A DNA stretch of 64,000 bases from Diorhabda sublineata (taxonomy: Eukaryota > Arthropoda > Insecta > Coleoptera > Chrysomelidae), in the NCBI RefSeq assembly GCF_026230105.1, contig NC_079478.1, positions 21,591,653 through 21,655,652 on the forward strand, given 5' to 3'. This document shows positions 26,125 through 40,004 of the stretch, piece after piece. Each line of letters begins with the position of its first letter. The stretch's first letter is position 1. A program made the translations under genes and the position numbers. The notes under the pieces are model-generated. The model saw only the letters and a program-made list of their open reading frames with translations. It was not told the DNA's origin and did no database searches.

Positions 26125-29100
26125 AATGTAAATCGACGATATCTGACAAAGTTTGATGCAAACTCATTCAAATATATGAGAAATGTTGAAATTCGACTTC
26201 AAATGAGGAAGATAGACTTTGAAAATTTTCATCAACACAAAGTGAGAATCGACTTCAATGGGCTTCAATGAATGTAAATCGACGATATCTGACAAAGTTA
26301 TATGCAAACTCATTCAAATATATAAGAAATGTTGAAATTCGACTTCAAATGAGGAAGATAGACTTTGAAAATTTTCAATCAACACAAAGTGAGAATCGAC
26401 TTCAATGGGCTTCAATGAATGTAAATCGACGATATCTGACAAAGTTAGATGCAAACTCATTCAAATATATGAGAAATGTTGAAATTCGACTTCAAATGAG
26501 GAAGATAGACTTTGAAAATTTTCAATCAACACAAAGTGAGAATCGACTTCAATGGGCTTCAATGAATCTAAATCGACGATATCTGACAAAGTTAGATGCA
26601 AACTCATTCAAATATATGAGAAATGTTGAAATTCGACTTCAAATGAGGAAGATAGACTTTGAAAATTTTCAATCAACACAAAGTGAGAATCGACTTCAAT
26701 GGGCTTCAATGAATGTAAATCGACGATATCTGACAAAGTTATATGCAAACTCAATCAATTATATGAGAAATGTTGAAATTCGACTTCAAATGAGGAAGAT
26801 AGACTTTGAAAATTTTCAATAAACACAAAGTGAGAATCGACTTCAATGGGCTTCAATGAATGTAAATCGACGATATCTGATAAAGTTAGATGCGAACTCA
26901 TTCAATTATATGAGAAATGTTGAAATTCGACTTCAAATGAGGAAGGTAGACTTTGAAAATTTTCAATCAACACAAAGTGAGAATCGACTTCAATGGGCTT
27001 CAATGAATGTAAATCGACGATATCTGACAAAGTTTGATGCAAACTCATTCAAATATATGAGAAATGTTGAAATTCGACTTCAAATGAGGAAGATAGACTT
27101 TGAAAATTTTCAATCAACACAAAGTGAGAATCGACTTCAATGGGCTTCAATGAATGTAAATCGACGATATCTGACAAAGTTATATGCAAACTCATTCAAA
27201 TATATGAGAAATGTTGAAATTCGACTTCAAATGAGGAAGATAGACTTTGAAAATTTTCAATCAACACAAAGTGAGAATCGACTTCAATGGACTTCAATGA
27301 ATGTAAATCGACGATATCTGACAAAGTTAGATGCAAACTCATTCAAATATATGAGAAATGTTAGAATTCGACTCCAAATGAGGAAGATAGACTTTGAAAA
27401 TTTTCAATCAACACAAAGTGAGAATCGACTTCAATGGGCTTCAATGAATCAAATCGACGATATCTGACAAAGTTATATGCAAACTCATTCAATTATATGA
27501 GAAATGTTGAAATTCGACTTCAAATGAGGAAGATAGACTTTGAAAATTTTCAATAAACACAAAGTGAGAATCGACTTCAATGGGCTTCAATGAATGTAAA
27601 TCGACGATATCTGATAAAGTTAGATGCGAACTCATTCAATTATATGAGAAATGTTGAAATTCGACTTCAAATGAGGAAGGTAGACTTTGAAAATTTTCAA
27701 TCAACACAAAGTGAGAATCGACTTCAATGGGCTTCAATGAATGTAAATCGACGATATCTGACAAAGTTTGATGCAAACTCATTCAAATATATGAGAAATG
27801 TTGAAATTCGACTTCAAATGAGGAAGATAGACTTTGAAAATTTTCAATCAACACAAAGTGAGAATCGACTTCAATGGGCTTCAATGAATGTAAATCGACG
27901 ATATCTGACAAAGTTTGATGCAAACTCATTCAAATATATGAGAAATGTTGAAATTCGACTTCAAATGAGGAAGATAGACTTTGAAAATTTTCATCAACAC
28001 AAAGTGAGAATCGACTTCAATGGGCTTCAATGAATGTAAATCGACGATATCTGACAAAGTTATATGCAAACTCATTCAAATATATGAGAAATGTTGAAAT
28101 TCGACTTCAAATGAGGAAGATAGACTTTGAAAATTTTCAATCAACACAAAGTGAGAATCGACTTCAATGGGCTTCAATGAATGTAAATCGACGATATCTG
28201 ACAAAGTTAGATGCAAACTCATTCAAATATATGAGAAATGTTGAAATTCGACTTCAAATAAGGAAGATAGACTTTGAAAATTTTCAATCAACACAAAGTG
28301 AGAATCGACTTCAATGGGCTTCAATGAATCTAAATCGACGATATCTGACAAAGTTAGATGCAAACTCATTCAAATATATGAGAAATGTTGAAATTCGACT
28401 TCAAATGAGGAAGATAGACTTTGAAAATTTTCAATCAACACAAAGTGAGAATCGACTTCAATGGGCTTCAATGAATGTAAATCGACGATATCTGACAAAG
28501 TTATATGCAAACTCAATCAATTATATGAGAAATGTTGAAATTCGACTTCAAATGAGGAAGATAGACTTTGAAAATTTTCAATAAACACAAAGTGAGAATC
28601 GACTTCAATGGGCTTCAATGAATGTAAATCGACGATATCTGATAAAGTTAGATGCGAACTCATTCAATTATATGAGAAATGTTGAAATTCGACTTCAAAT
28701 GAGGAAGGTAGACTTTGAAAATTTTCAATCAACACAAAGTGAGAATCGACTTCAATGGGCTTCAATGAATGTAAATCGACGATATCTGACAAAGTTTGAT
28801 GCAAACTCATTCAAATATATGAGAAATGTTGAAATTCGACTTCAAATGAGGAAGATAGACTTTGAAAATTTTCAATCAACACAAAGTGAGAATCGACTTC
28901 AATGGGCTTCAATGAATGTAAATCGACGATATCTGACAAAGTTATATGCAAACTCATTCAAATATATGAGAAATGTTGAAATTCGACTTCAAATGAGGAA
29001 GATAGACTTTGAAAATTTTCAATCAACACAAAGTGAGAATCGACTTCAATGGACTTCAATGAATGTAAATCGACGATATCTGACAAAGTTAGATGCAAAC

Positions 29101-29190
29101 TCATTCAAATATATGAGAAATGTTAGAATTCGACTCCAAATGAGGAAGATAGACTTTGAAAATTTTCAATCAACACAAAGTGAGAATCGA
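26125..29190 (+). repeat. 1,762-bp tandem duplication in the B array
   Basis: Two copies of roughly 1.3 kb recognisable homology (about 26,125-27,430 and 27,890-29,190) are displaced by 1,762 bp, which is 12 periods minus two 1-bp deletions. Shared private markers are TTTTCATCAACAC (about 26,230 and 27,991) and AACTCAATCAATTATATG (about 26,751 and 28,513), with the same order c, plain, e, f, a, b, c, d. The ACTCAATC marker appears a third time at about 29,395. Confidence 0.75.
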
Positions 29191-30380
29191 CTTCAATAGG
29201 CTTCAATGAATCTAAATCGACGATATCTGACAAAGTTAGATGCAAACTCATTCAAATATATGAGAAATGTTGAAATTCGACTTCAAATGAGGAAGATAGA
29301 CTTTGAAAATTTTCAATCTACACAAAGTGAGAATCGACTTCAATGGGCTTCAATGAATGTAAATCGACGATATCTGACAAAGTTATATGCAAACTCAATC
29401 AATTATATGAGAAATGTTGAAATTCGACTTCAAATGAGGAAGATAGACTTTGAAAATTTTCAATAAACACAAAGTGAGAATCGACTTCAATGGGCTTCAA
29501 TGAATGTAAATCGACGATATCTGATAAAGTTAGATGCGAACTCATTCAATTATATGAGAAATGTTGAAATTCGACTTCAAATGAGGAAGGTAGACTTTGA
29601 AAATTTTCAATCAACACAAAGTGAGAATCGACTTCAATGGGCTTCAATGAATGTAAATCGACGATATCTGACAAAGTTTGATGCAAACTCATTCAAATAT
29701 ATGAGAAATGTTGAAATTCGACTTCAAATGAGGAAGATAGACTTTGAAAATTTTCAATCAACACAAAGTGAGAATCGACTTCAATGGGCTTCAATGAATG
29801 TAAATCGACGATATCTGACAAAGTTATATGCAAACTCATTCAAATATATGAGAAATGTTGAAATTCGACTTCAAATGAGGAAGATAGACTTTGAAAATTT
29901 TCAATCAACACAAAGTGAGAATCGACTTCAATGGACTTCAATGAATGTAAATCGACGATATCTGACAAAGTTAGATGCAAACTCATTCAAATATATGAGA
30001 AATGTTAGAATTCGACTCCAAATGAGGAAGATAGACTTTGAAAATTTTCAATCAACACAAAGTGAGAATCGACTTCAATGGGCTTCAATGAATCAAATCG
30101 ACGATATCTGACAAAGTTAGATGCAAACTCATTCAAATATATGAGAAATGTTGAAATTCGACTTCAAATGAGGAAGATAGACTTTGAAAATTTTCAATCA
30201 ACACAAAGTGAGAATCGACTTCAATGGGCTTCAATGAATGTAAATCGACGATATCTGACAAAGTTATATGCAAACTCATTCAATTATATGAGAAATGTTG
30301 AAATTCGACTTCAAATGAGGAAGATAGACTTTGAAAATTTTCAATAAACACAAAGTGAGAATCGACTTCAATGGGCTTCA
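28618..30380 (+). repeat. Two tandem canonical a-b-c-d-e-f hexamers
   Basis: Units start at 28,618 and 29,500, 882 bp apart; the second is 881 bp. Type marks are: a = CTGATAAAG with GATGCGAACTC, CAATTATATG and GGAAGGTAG; b = AAGTTTGATGC; c = AAGTTATATGC with CAAATATATG; d = GTTAGAATTCGACTCC; e = AATCTAAATCG; f = TTATATGC with CAATTATATG, ending CAATAAACAC. Both d monomers follow TGGACTTC. The second unit's e monomer has lost one base (AATCAAATCG). The f-type TAA stop separates successive hexamers in the open frame. Confidence 0.9.
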
Positions 30381-32438
30381 ATGAATGTAAATCGACGATA
30401 TCTGACAAAGTTATATGCAAACTCATTCAAATATATGAGAAATGTTGAAATTCGACTTCAAATGAGAAAGATAGACTTTGAAAATTTTCAATCAACACAA
30501 AGTGAGAATCGACTTCAATGGGCTTCAATGAATCTAAATCGACGATATCTGACAAAGTTATATGCAAACTCATTCAAATATATGAGAAATGTTGAAATTC
30601 GACTTCAAATGAGGAAGATAGACTTTGAAAATTTTCAATCAACACAAAGTGAGAATCGACTTCAATGGGCTTCAATGAATCTAAATCGACGATATCTGAC
30701 AAAGTTAGATGCAAACTCATTCAAATATATGAGAAATGTTGAAATTCGACTTCAAATGAGGAAGATAGACTTTGAAAATTTTCAATCAACACAAAGTGAG
30801 AATCGACTTCAATGGGCTTCAATGAATGTAAATCGACGATATCTGACAAAGTTATATGCAAACTCATTCAATTATATGAGAAATGTTGAAATTCGACTTC
30901 AAATGAGGAAGATAGACTTTGAAAATTTTCAATAAACACAAAGTGAGAATCGACTTCAATGGGCTTCAATGAATGTAAATCGACGATATCTGATAAAGTT
31001 AGATGCGAACTCATTCAATTATATGAGAAATGTTGAAATTCGACTTCAAATGAGGAAGGTAGACTTTGAAAATTTTCAATCAACACAAAGTGAGAATCGA
31101 CTTCAATGGGCTTCAATGAATGTAAATCGACGATATCTGACAAAGTTTGATGCAAACTCATTCAAATATATGAGAAATGTTGAAATTCGACTTCAAATGA
31201 GGAAGATAGACTTTGAAAATTTTCAATCAACACAAAGTGAGAATCGACTTCAATGGGCTTCAATGAATGTAAATCGACGATATCTGACAAAGTTATATGC
31301 AAACTCATTCAAATATATGAGAAATGTTGAAATTCGACTTCAAATGAGGAAGATAGACTTTGAAAATTTTCAATCAACACAAAGTGAGAATCGACTTCAA
31401 TGGGCTTCAATGAATGTAAATCGACGATATCTGACAAAGTTATATGCAAACTCATTCAATTATATGAGAAATGTTGAAATTCGGCTTCAAATGAGGAAGG
31501 TAGACTTTGAAAATTTTCAATAAACACAAAGTGAGAATCGACTTCAATGGGCTTCAATGAATGTAAATCGACGATATCTGATAAAGTTAGATGCGAACTC
31601 ATTCAATTATATGAGAAATGTTGAAATTCGACTTCAAATGAGGAAGGTAGACTTTGAAAATTTTCAATCAACACAAAGTGAGAATCGACTTCAATGGGCT
31701 TCAATGAATGTAAATCGACGATATCTGACAAAGTTTGATGCAAACTCATTCAAATATATGAGAAATGTTGAAATTCGACTTCAAATGAGGAAGATAGACT
31801 TTGAAAATTTTCAATCCACACAAAGTGAGAATCGACTTCAATGGGCTTCAATGAATGTAAATCGACGATATCTGATAAAGTTAGATGCAAACTCATTCAA
31901 ATATATGAGAAATGTTGAAATTCGACTTCAAATGAGGAAGATAGACTTTGAAAATTTTCAATCCACACAAAGTGAGAATCGACTTCAATGGGCTTCAATG
32001 AATCTAAATCGACGATATCTGACAAAGTTAGATGCAAACTCATTCAAATATATGAGAAATGTTGAAATTCGACTTCAAATGAGGAAGATAGACTTTGAAA
32101 ATTTTCAATCAACACAAAGTGAGAATCGACTTCAATGGGCTTCAATGAATGTAAATCGACGATATCTGACAAAGTTATATGCAAACTCATTCAATTATAT
32201 GAGAAATGTTGAAATTCGACTTCAAATGAGGAAGATAGACTTTGAAAATTTTCAATAAACACAAAGTGAGAATCGACTTTAATGGGCTTCAATGAATGTA
32301 AATCGACGATATCTGATAAAGTTAGATGCGAACTCATTCAATTATATGAGAAATGTTGAAATTCGACTTCAAATGAGGAAGGTAGACTTTGAAAATTTTC
32401 AATAAACACAAAGTGAGAATCGACTTCAATGGGCTTCA

Positions 32439-34349
32439 ATGAATGTAAATCGACGATATCTGATAAAGTTAGATGCGAACTCATTCAATTATATGAGAAA
32501 TGTTGAAATTCGACTTCAAATGAGGAAGGTAGACTTTGAAAATTTTCAATCAACACAAAGTGAGAATCGACTTCAATGGGCTTCAATGAATGTAAATCGA
32601 CGATATCTGACAAAGTTTGATGCAAACTCATTCAAATATATGAGAAATGTTGAAATTCGACTTCAAATGAGGAAGATAGACTTTGAAAATTTTCAATCAA
32701 CACAAAGTGAGAATCGACTTCAATGGACTTCAATGAATGTAAATCGACGATATCTGACAAAGTTAGATGCAAACTCATTCAAATATATGAGAAATGTTGA
32801 AATTCGACTTCAAATGAGGAAGATAGACTTTGAAAATTTTCAATCCACACAAAGTGAGAATCGACTTCAATGGGCTTCAATGAATGTAAATCGACGATAT
32901 CTGACAAAGTTATATGCAAACTCATTCAATTATATGAGAAATGTTGAAATTCGACTTCAAATGAGGAAGATAGACTTTGAAAATTTTCAATCCACACAAA
33001 GTGAGAATCGACTTCAATGGGCTTCAATGAATGTAAATCGACGATATCTGACAAAGTTAGATGCAAACTCATTCAAATATATGAGAAATGTTAGAATTCG
33101 ACTCCAAATGAGGAAGATAGACTTTGAAAATTTTCAATCAACACAAAGTGAGAATCGACTTCAATGGGCTTCAATGAATCTAAATCGACGATATCTGACA
33201 AAGTTAGATGCAAACTCATTCAAATATATGAGAAATGTTGAAATTCGACTTCAAATGAGGAAGATAGACTTTGAAAATTTTCAATCAACACAAAGTGAGA
33301 ATCGACTTCAATGGGCTTCAATGAATGTAAATCGACGATATCTGACAAAGTTATATGCAAACTCATTCAATTATATGAGAAATGTTGAAATTCGGCTTCA
33401 AATGAGGAAGGTAGACTTTGAAAATTTTCAATAAACACAAAGTGAGAATCGACTTCAATGGGCTTCAATGAATGTAAATCGACGATATCTGATAAAGTTA
33501 GATGCGAACTCATTCAATTATATGAGAAATGTTGAAATTCGACTTCAAATGAGGAAGATAGACTTTGAAAATTTTCAATCCACACAAAGTGAGAATCGAC
33601 TTCAATGGACTTCAATGAATGTAAATCGACGATATCTGACAAAGTTAGATGCAAACTCATTCAAATATATGAGAAATGTTAGAATTCGACTTCAAATGAG
33701 GAAGATAGACTTTGAAAATTTTCAATCAACACAAAGTGAGAATCGACTTCAATGGGCTTCAATGAATGTAAATCGACGATATCTGACAAAGTTAGATGCA
33801 AACTCATTCAAATATATGAGAAATGTTGAAATTCGACTTCAAATGAGGAAGATAGACTTTGAAAATTTTCAATCCACACAAAGTGAGAATCGACTTCAAT
33901 GGGCTTCAATGAATCTAAATCGACGATATCTGACAAAGTTAGATGCAAACTCATTCAAATATATGAGAAATGTTGAAATTCGACTTCAAATGAGGAAGAT
34001 AGACTTTGAAAATTTTCAATCAACACAAAGTGAGAATCGACTTCAATGGGCTTCAATGAATGTAAATCGACGATATCTGACAAAGTTATATGCAAACTCA
34101 TTCAATTATATGAGAAATGTTGAAATTCGACTTCAAATGAGGAAGATAGACTTTGAAAATTTTCAATAAACACAAAGTGAGAATCGACTTTAATGGGCTT
34201 CAATGAATGTAAATCGACGATATCTGATAAAGTTAGATGCGAACTCATTCAATTATATGAGAAATGTTGAAATTCGACTTCAAATGAGGAAGGTAGACTT
34301 TGAAAATTTTCAATAAACACAAAGTGAGAATCGACTTCAATGGGCTTCA
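32439..34349 (+). repeat. 1,911-bp higher-order unit (13 monomers), copy 1 of 3
   Basis: Starts with an a monomer and contains a second a monomer at 33,468 after seven units. The type order is a, b, plain, f, d, e, f, then a, d, plain, e, f, then a. The last f before 33,468 carries CGGCTTC and GGAAGGTAG, and the last monomer carries a CTTTAATGGG stop. This is a rearranged hexamer derivative, in which parts of the a-to-f order are deleted or doubled. Similar order upstream of 32,439 suggests it arose from the preceding hexamers. Confidence 0.9.
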
Positions 34350-36260
34350 ATGAATGTAAATCGACGATATCTGATAAAGTTAGATGCGAACTCATTCAAT
34401 TATATGAGAAATGTTGAAATTCGACTTCAAATGAGGAAGGTAGACTTTGAAAATTTTCAATCAACACAAAGTGAGAATCGACTTCAATGGGCTTCAATGA
34501 ATGTAAATCGACGATATCTGACAAAGTTTGATGCAAACTCATTCAAATATATGAGAAATGTTGAAATTCGACTTCAAATGAGGAAGATAGACTTTGAAAA
34601 TTTTCAATCAACACAAAGTGAGAATCGACTTCAATGGACTTCAATGAATGTAAATCGACGATATCTGACAAAGTTAGATGCAAACTCATTCAAATATATG
34701 AGAAATGTTGAAATTCGACTTCAAATGAGGAAGATAGACTTTGAAAATTTTCAATCCACACAAAGTGAGAATCGACTTCAATGGGCTTCAATGAATGTAA
34801 ATCGACGATATCTGACAAAGTTATATGCAAACTAATTCAATTATATGAGAAATGTTGAAATTCGACTTCAAATGAGGAAGATAGACTTTGAAAATTTTCA
34901 ATCCACACAAAGTGAGAATCGACTTCAATGGGCTTCAATGAATGTAAATCGACGATATCTGACAAAGTTAGATGCAAACTCATTCAAATATATGAGAAAT
35001 GTTAGAATTCGACTCCAAATGAGGAAGATAGACTTTGAAAATTTTCAATCAACACAAAGTGAGAATCGACTTCAATGGGCTTCAATGAATCTAAATCGAC
35101 GATATCTGACAAAGTTAGATGCAAACTCATTCAAATATATGAGAAATGTTGAAATTCGACTTCAAATGAGGAAGATAGACTTTGAAAATTTTCAATCAAC
35201 ACAAAGTGAGAATCGACTTCAATGGGCTTCAATGAATGTAAATCGACGATATCTGACAAAGTTATATGCAAACTCATTCAATTATATGAGAAATGTTGAA
35301 ATTCGGCTTCAAATGAGGAAGGTAGACTTTGAAAATTTTCAATAAACACAAAGTGAGAATCGACTTCAATGGGCTTCAATGAATGTAAATCGACGATATC
35401 TGATAAAGTTAGATGCGAACTCATTCAATTATATGAGAAATGTTGAAATTCGACTTCAAATGAGGAAGATAGACTTTGAAAATTTTCAATCCACACAAAG
35501 TGAGAATCGACTTCAATGGACTTCAATGAATGTAAATCGACGATATCTGACAAAGTTAGATGCAAACTCATTCAAATATATGAGAAATGTTAGAATTCGA
35601 CTTCAAATGAGGAAGATAGACTTTGAAAATTTTCAATCAACACAAAGTGAGAATCGACTTCAATGGGCTTCAATGAATGTAAATCGACGATATCTGACAA
35701 AGTTAGATGCAAACTCATTCAAATATATGAGAAATGTTGAAATTCGACTTCAAATGAGGAAGATAGACTTTGAAAATTTTCAATCCACACAAAGTGAGAA
35801 TCGACTTCAATGGGCTTCAATGAATCTAAATCGACGATATCTGACAAAGTTAGATGCAAACTCATTCAAATATATGAGAAATGTTGAAATTCGACTTCAA
35901 ATGAGGAAGATAGACTTTGAAAATTTTCAATCAACACAAAGTGAGAATCGACTTCAATGGGCTTCAATGAATGTAAATCGACGATATCTGACAAAGTTAT
36001 ATGCAAACTCATTCAATTATATGAGAAATGTTGAAATTCGACTTCAAATGAGGAAGATAGACTTTGAAAATTTTCAATAAACACAAAGTGAGAATCGACT
36101 TTAATGGGCTTCAATGAATGTAAATCGACGATATCTGATAAAGTTAGATGCGAACTCATTCAATTATATGAGAAATGTTGAAATTCGACTTCAAATGAGG
36201 AAGATAGACTTTGAAAATTTTCAATAAACACAAAGTGAGAATCGACTTCAATGGGCTTCA
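34350..36260 (+). repeat. 1,911-bp higher-order unit, copy 2 of 3
   Basis: Same 13-monomer order as copy 1. Two differences stand out: ACTAATTC replaces ACTCATTC at 34,834 (a C-to-A change making a TAA in the open frame), and the final monomer has GGAAGATAG where copies 1 and 3 have GGAAGGTAG (about 36,200). Such low divergence over 1.9 kb marks very recent amplification. Confidence 0.9.
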
Positions 36261-38171
36261 ATGAATGTAAATCGACGATATCTGATAAAGTTAGATGCGA
36301 ACTCATTCAATTATATGAGAAATGTTGAAATTCGACTTCAAATGAGGAAGGTAGACTTTGAAAATTTTCAATCAACACAAAGTGAGAATCGACTTCAATG
36401 GGCTTCAATGAATGTAAATCGACGATATCTGACAAAGTTTGATGCAAACTCATTCAAATATATGAGAAATGTTGAAATTCGACTTCAAATGAGGAAGATA
36501 GACTTTGAAAATTTTCAATCAACACAAAGTGAGAATCGACTTCAATGGACTTCAATGAATGTAAATCGACGATATCTGACAAAGTTAGATGCAAACTCAT
36601 TCAAATATATGAGAAATGTTGAAATTCGACTTCAAATGAGGAAGATAGACTTTGAAAATTTTCAATCCACACAAAGTGAGAATCGACTTCAATGGGCTTC
36701 AATGAATGTAAATCGACGATATCTGACAAAGTTATATGCAAACTCATTCAATTATATGAGAAATGTTGAAATTCGACTTCAAATGAGGAAGATAGACTTT
36801 GAAAATTTTCAATCCACACAAAGTGAGAATCGACTTCAATGGGCTTCAATGAATGTAAATCGACGATATCTGACAAAGTTAGATGCAAACTCATTCAAAT
36901 ATATGAGAAATGTTAGAATTCGACTCCAAATGAGGAAGATAGACTTTGAAAATTTTCAATCAACACAAAGTGAGAATCGACTTCAATGGGCTTCAATGAA
37001 TCTAAATCGACGATATCTGACAAAGTTAGATGCAAACTCATTCAAATATATGAGAAATGTTGAAATTCGACTTCAAATGAGGAAGATAGACTTTGAAAAT
37101 TTTCAATCAACACAAAGTGAGAATCGACTTCAATGGGCTTCAATGAATGTAAATCGACGATATCTGACAAAGTTATATGCAAACTCATTCAATTATATGA
37201 GAAATGTTGAAATTCGGCTTCAAATGAGGAAGGTAGACTTTGAAAATTTTCAATAAACACAAAGTGAGAATCGACTTCAATGGGCTTCAATGAATGTAAA
37301 TCGACGATATCTGATAAAGTTAGATGCGAACTCATTCAATTATATGAGAAATGTTGAAATTCGACTTCAAATGAGGAAGATAGACTTTGAAAATTTTCAA
37401 TCCACACAAAGTGAGAATCGACTTCAATGGACTTCAATGAATGTAAATCGACGATATCTGACAAAGTTAGATGCAAACTCATTCAAATATATGAGAAATG
37501 TTAGAATTCGACTTCAAATGAGGAAGATAGACTTTGAAAATTTTCAATCAACACAAAGTGAGAATCGACTTCAATGGGCTTCAATGAATGTAAATCGACG
37601 ATATCTGACAAAGTTAGATGCAAACTCATTCAAATATATGAGAAATGTTGAAATTCGACTTCAAATGAGGAAGATAGACTTTGAAAATTTTCAATCCACA
37701 CAAAGTGAGAATCGACTTCAATGGGCTTCAATGAATCTAAATCGACGATATCTGACAAAGTTAGATGCAAACTCATTCAAATATATGAGAAATGTTGAAA
37801 TTCGACTTCAAATGAGGAAGATAGACTTTGAAAATTTTCAATCAACACAAAGTGAGAATCGACTTCAATGGGCTTCAATGAATGTAAATCGACGATATCT
37901 GACAAAGTTATATGCAAACTCATTCAATTATATGAGAAATGTTGAAATTCGACTTCAAATGAGGAAGATAGACTTTGAAAATTTTCAATAAACACAAAGT
38001 GAGAATCGACTTTAATGGGCTTCAATGAATGTAAATCGACGATATCTGATAAAGTTAGATGCGAACTCATTCAATTATATGAGAAATGTTGAAATTCGAC
38101 TTCAAATGAGGAAGGTAGACTTTGAAAATTTTCAATAAACACAAAGTGAGAATCGACTTCAATGGGCTTCA
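36261..38171 (+). repeat. 1,911-bp higher-order unit, copy 3 of 3
   Basis: Same order as copies 1 and 2, without the 34,834 change. It runs directly into the 2,645-bp duplication, whose first copy begins inside this unit (around 37,360). Confidence 0.88.
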
Positions 38172-40004
38172 ATGAATCAAATCGACGATATCTGACAAAG
38201 TTAGATGCAAACTCATTCAAATATATGAGAAATGTTGAAATTCGACTTCAAATGAGGAAGATAGACTTTGAAAATTTTCAATCAACACAAAGTGAGAATC
38301 GACTTCAATGGACTTCAATGAATGTAAATCGACGATATCTGACAAAGTTAGATGCAAACTCATTCAAATATATGAGAAATGTTAGAATTCGACTCCAAAT
38401 GAGGAAGATAGACTTTGAAAATTTTCAATCAACACAAAGTGAGAATCGACTTTAATGGGCTTCAATGAATGTAAATCGACGATATCTGATAAAGTTAGAT
38501 GCGAACTCATTCAATTATATGAGAAATGTTGAAATTCGACTTCAAATGAGGAAGGTAGACTTTGAAAATTTTCAATAAACACAAAGTGAGAATCGACTTC
38601 AATGGGCTTCAATGAATGTAAATCGACGATATCTGATAAAGTTAGATGCGAACTCATTCAATTATATGAGAAATGTTGAAATTCGACTTCAAATGAGGAA
38701 GGTAGACTTTGAAAATTTTCAATCAACACAAAGTGAGAATCGACTTCAATGGGCTTCAATGAATGTAAATCGACGATATCTGACAAAGTTTGATGCAAAC
38801 TCATTCAAATATATGAGAAATGTTGAAATTCGACTTCAAATGAGGAAGGTAGACTTTGAAAATTTTCAATCAACACAAAGTGAGAATCGACTTCAATGGG
38901 CTTCAATGAATGTAAATCGACGATATCTGACAAAGTTTGATGCAAACTCATTCAAATATATGAGAAATGTTGAAATTCGACTTCAAATGAGGAAGATAGA
39001 CTTTGAAAATTTTCAATCAACACAAAGTGAGAATCGACTTCAATGGGCTTCAATGAATGTAAATCGACGATATCTGACAAAGTTATATGCAAACTCATTC
39101 AAATATATGAGAAATGTTGAAATTCGACTTCAAATGAGGAAGATAGACTTTGAAAATTTTCAATCAACACAAAGTGAGAATCGACTTCAATGGACTTCAA
39201 TGAATGTAAATCGACGATATCTGACAAAGTTAGATGCAAACTCATTCAAATATATGAGAAATGTTAGAATTCGACTCCAAATGAGGAAGATAGACTTTGA
39301 AAATTTTCAATCAACACAAAGTGAGAATCGACTTTAATGGGCTTCAATGAATGTAAATCGACGATATCTGATAAAGTTAGATGCGAACTCATTCAATTAT
39401 ATGAGAAATGTTGAAATTCGACTTCAAATGAGGAAGGTAGACTTTGAAAATTTTCAATAAACACAAAGTGAGAATCGACTTCAATGGGCTTCAATGAATG
39501 TAAATCGACGATATCTGATAAAGTTAGATGCGAACTCATTCAATTATATGAGAAATGTTGAAATTCGACTTCAAATGAGGAAGGTAGACTTTGAAAATTT
39601 TCAATCAACACAAAGTGAGAATCGACTTCAATGGGCTTCAATGAATGTAAATCGACGATATCTGACAAAGTTTGATGCAAACTCATTCAAATATATGAGA
39701 AATGTTGAAATTCGACTTCAAATGAGGAAGATAGACTTTGAAAATTTTCAATCAACACAAAGTGAGAATCGACTTCAATGGGCTTCAATGAATGTAAATC
39801 GACGATATCTGACAAAGTTAGATGCAAACTCATTCAAATATATGAGAAATGTTAGAATTCGACTTCAAATGAGGAAGATAGACTTTGAAAATTTTCAATC
39901 AACACAAAGTGAGAATCGACTTCAATGGGCTTCAATGAATGTAAATCGACGATATCTGACAAAGTTTGATGCAAACTCATTCAAATATATGAGAAATGTT
40001 GAAA
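37360..40004 (+). repeat. 2,645-bp tandem unit (18 monomers minus 1 bp), copy 1
   Basis: Every landmark here recurs 2,645 bp downstream: AATCAAATCG (about 38,174 and 40,819), the CTTTAATGGG stops, the run a, b with GGAAGGTAG, b, c, d (38,612 and 41,257), and the following a (39,494 and 42,139). The missing base is the AATCAAATCG deletion. The exact start is uncertain by about 70 bp, because type a in one copy aligns with type b in the other near 37,300 and 39,940. Confidence 0.82.
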
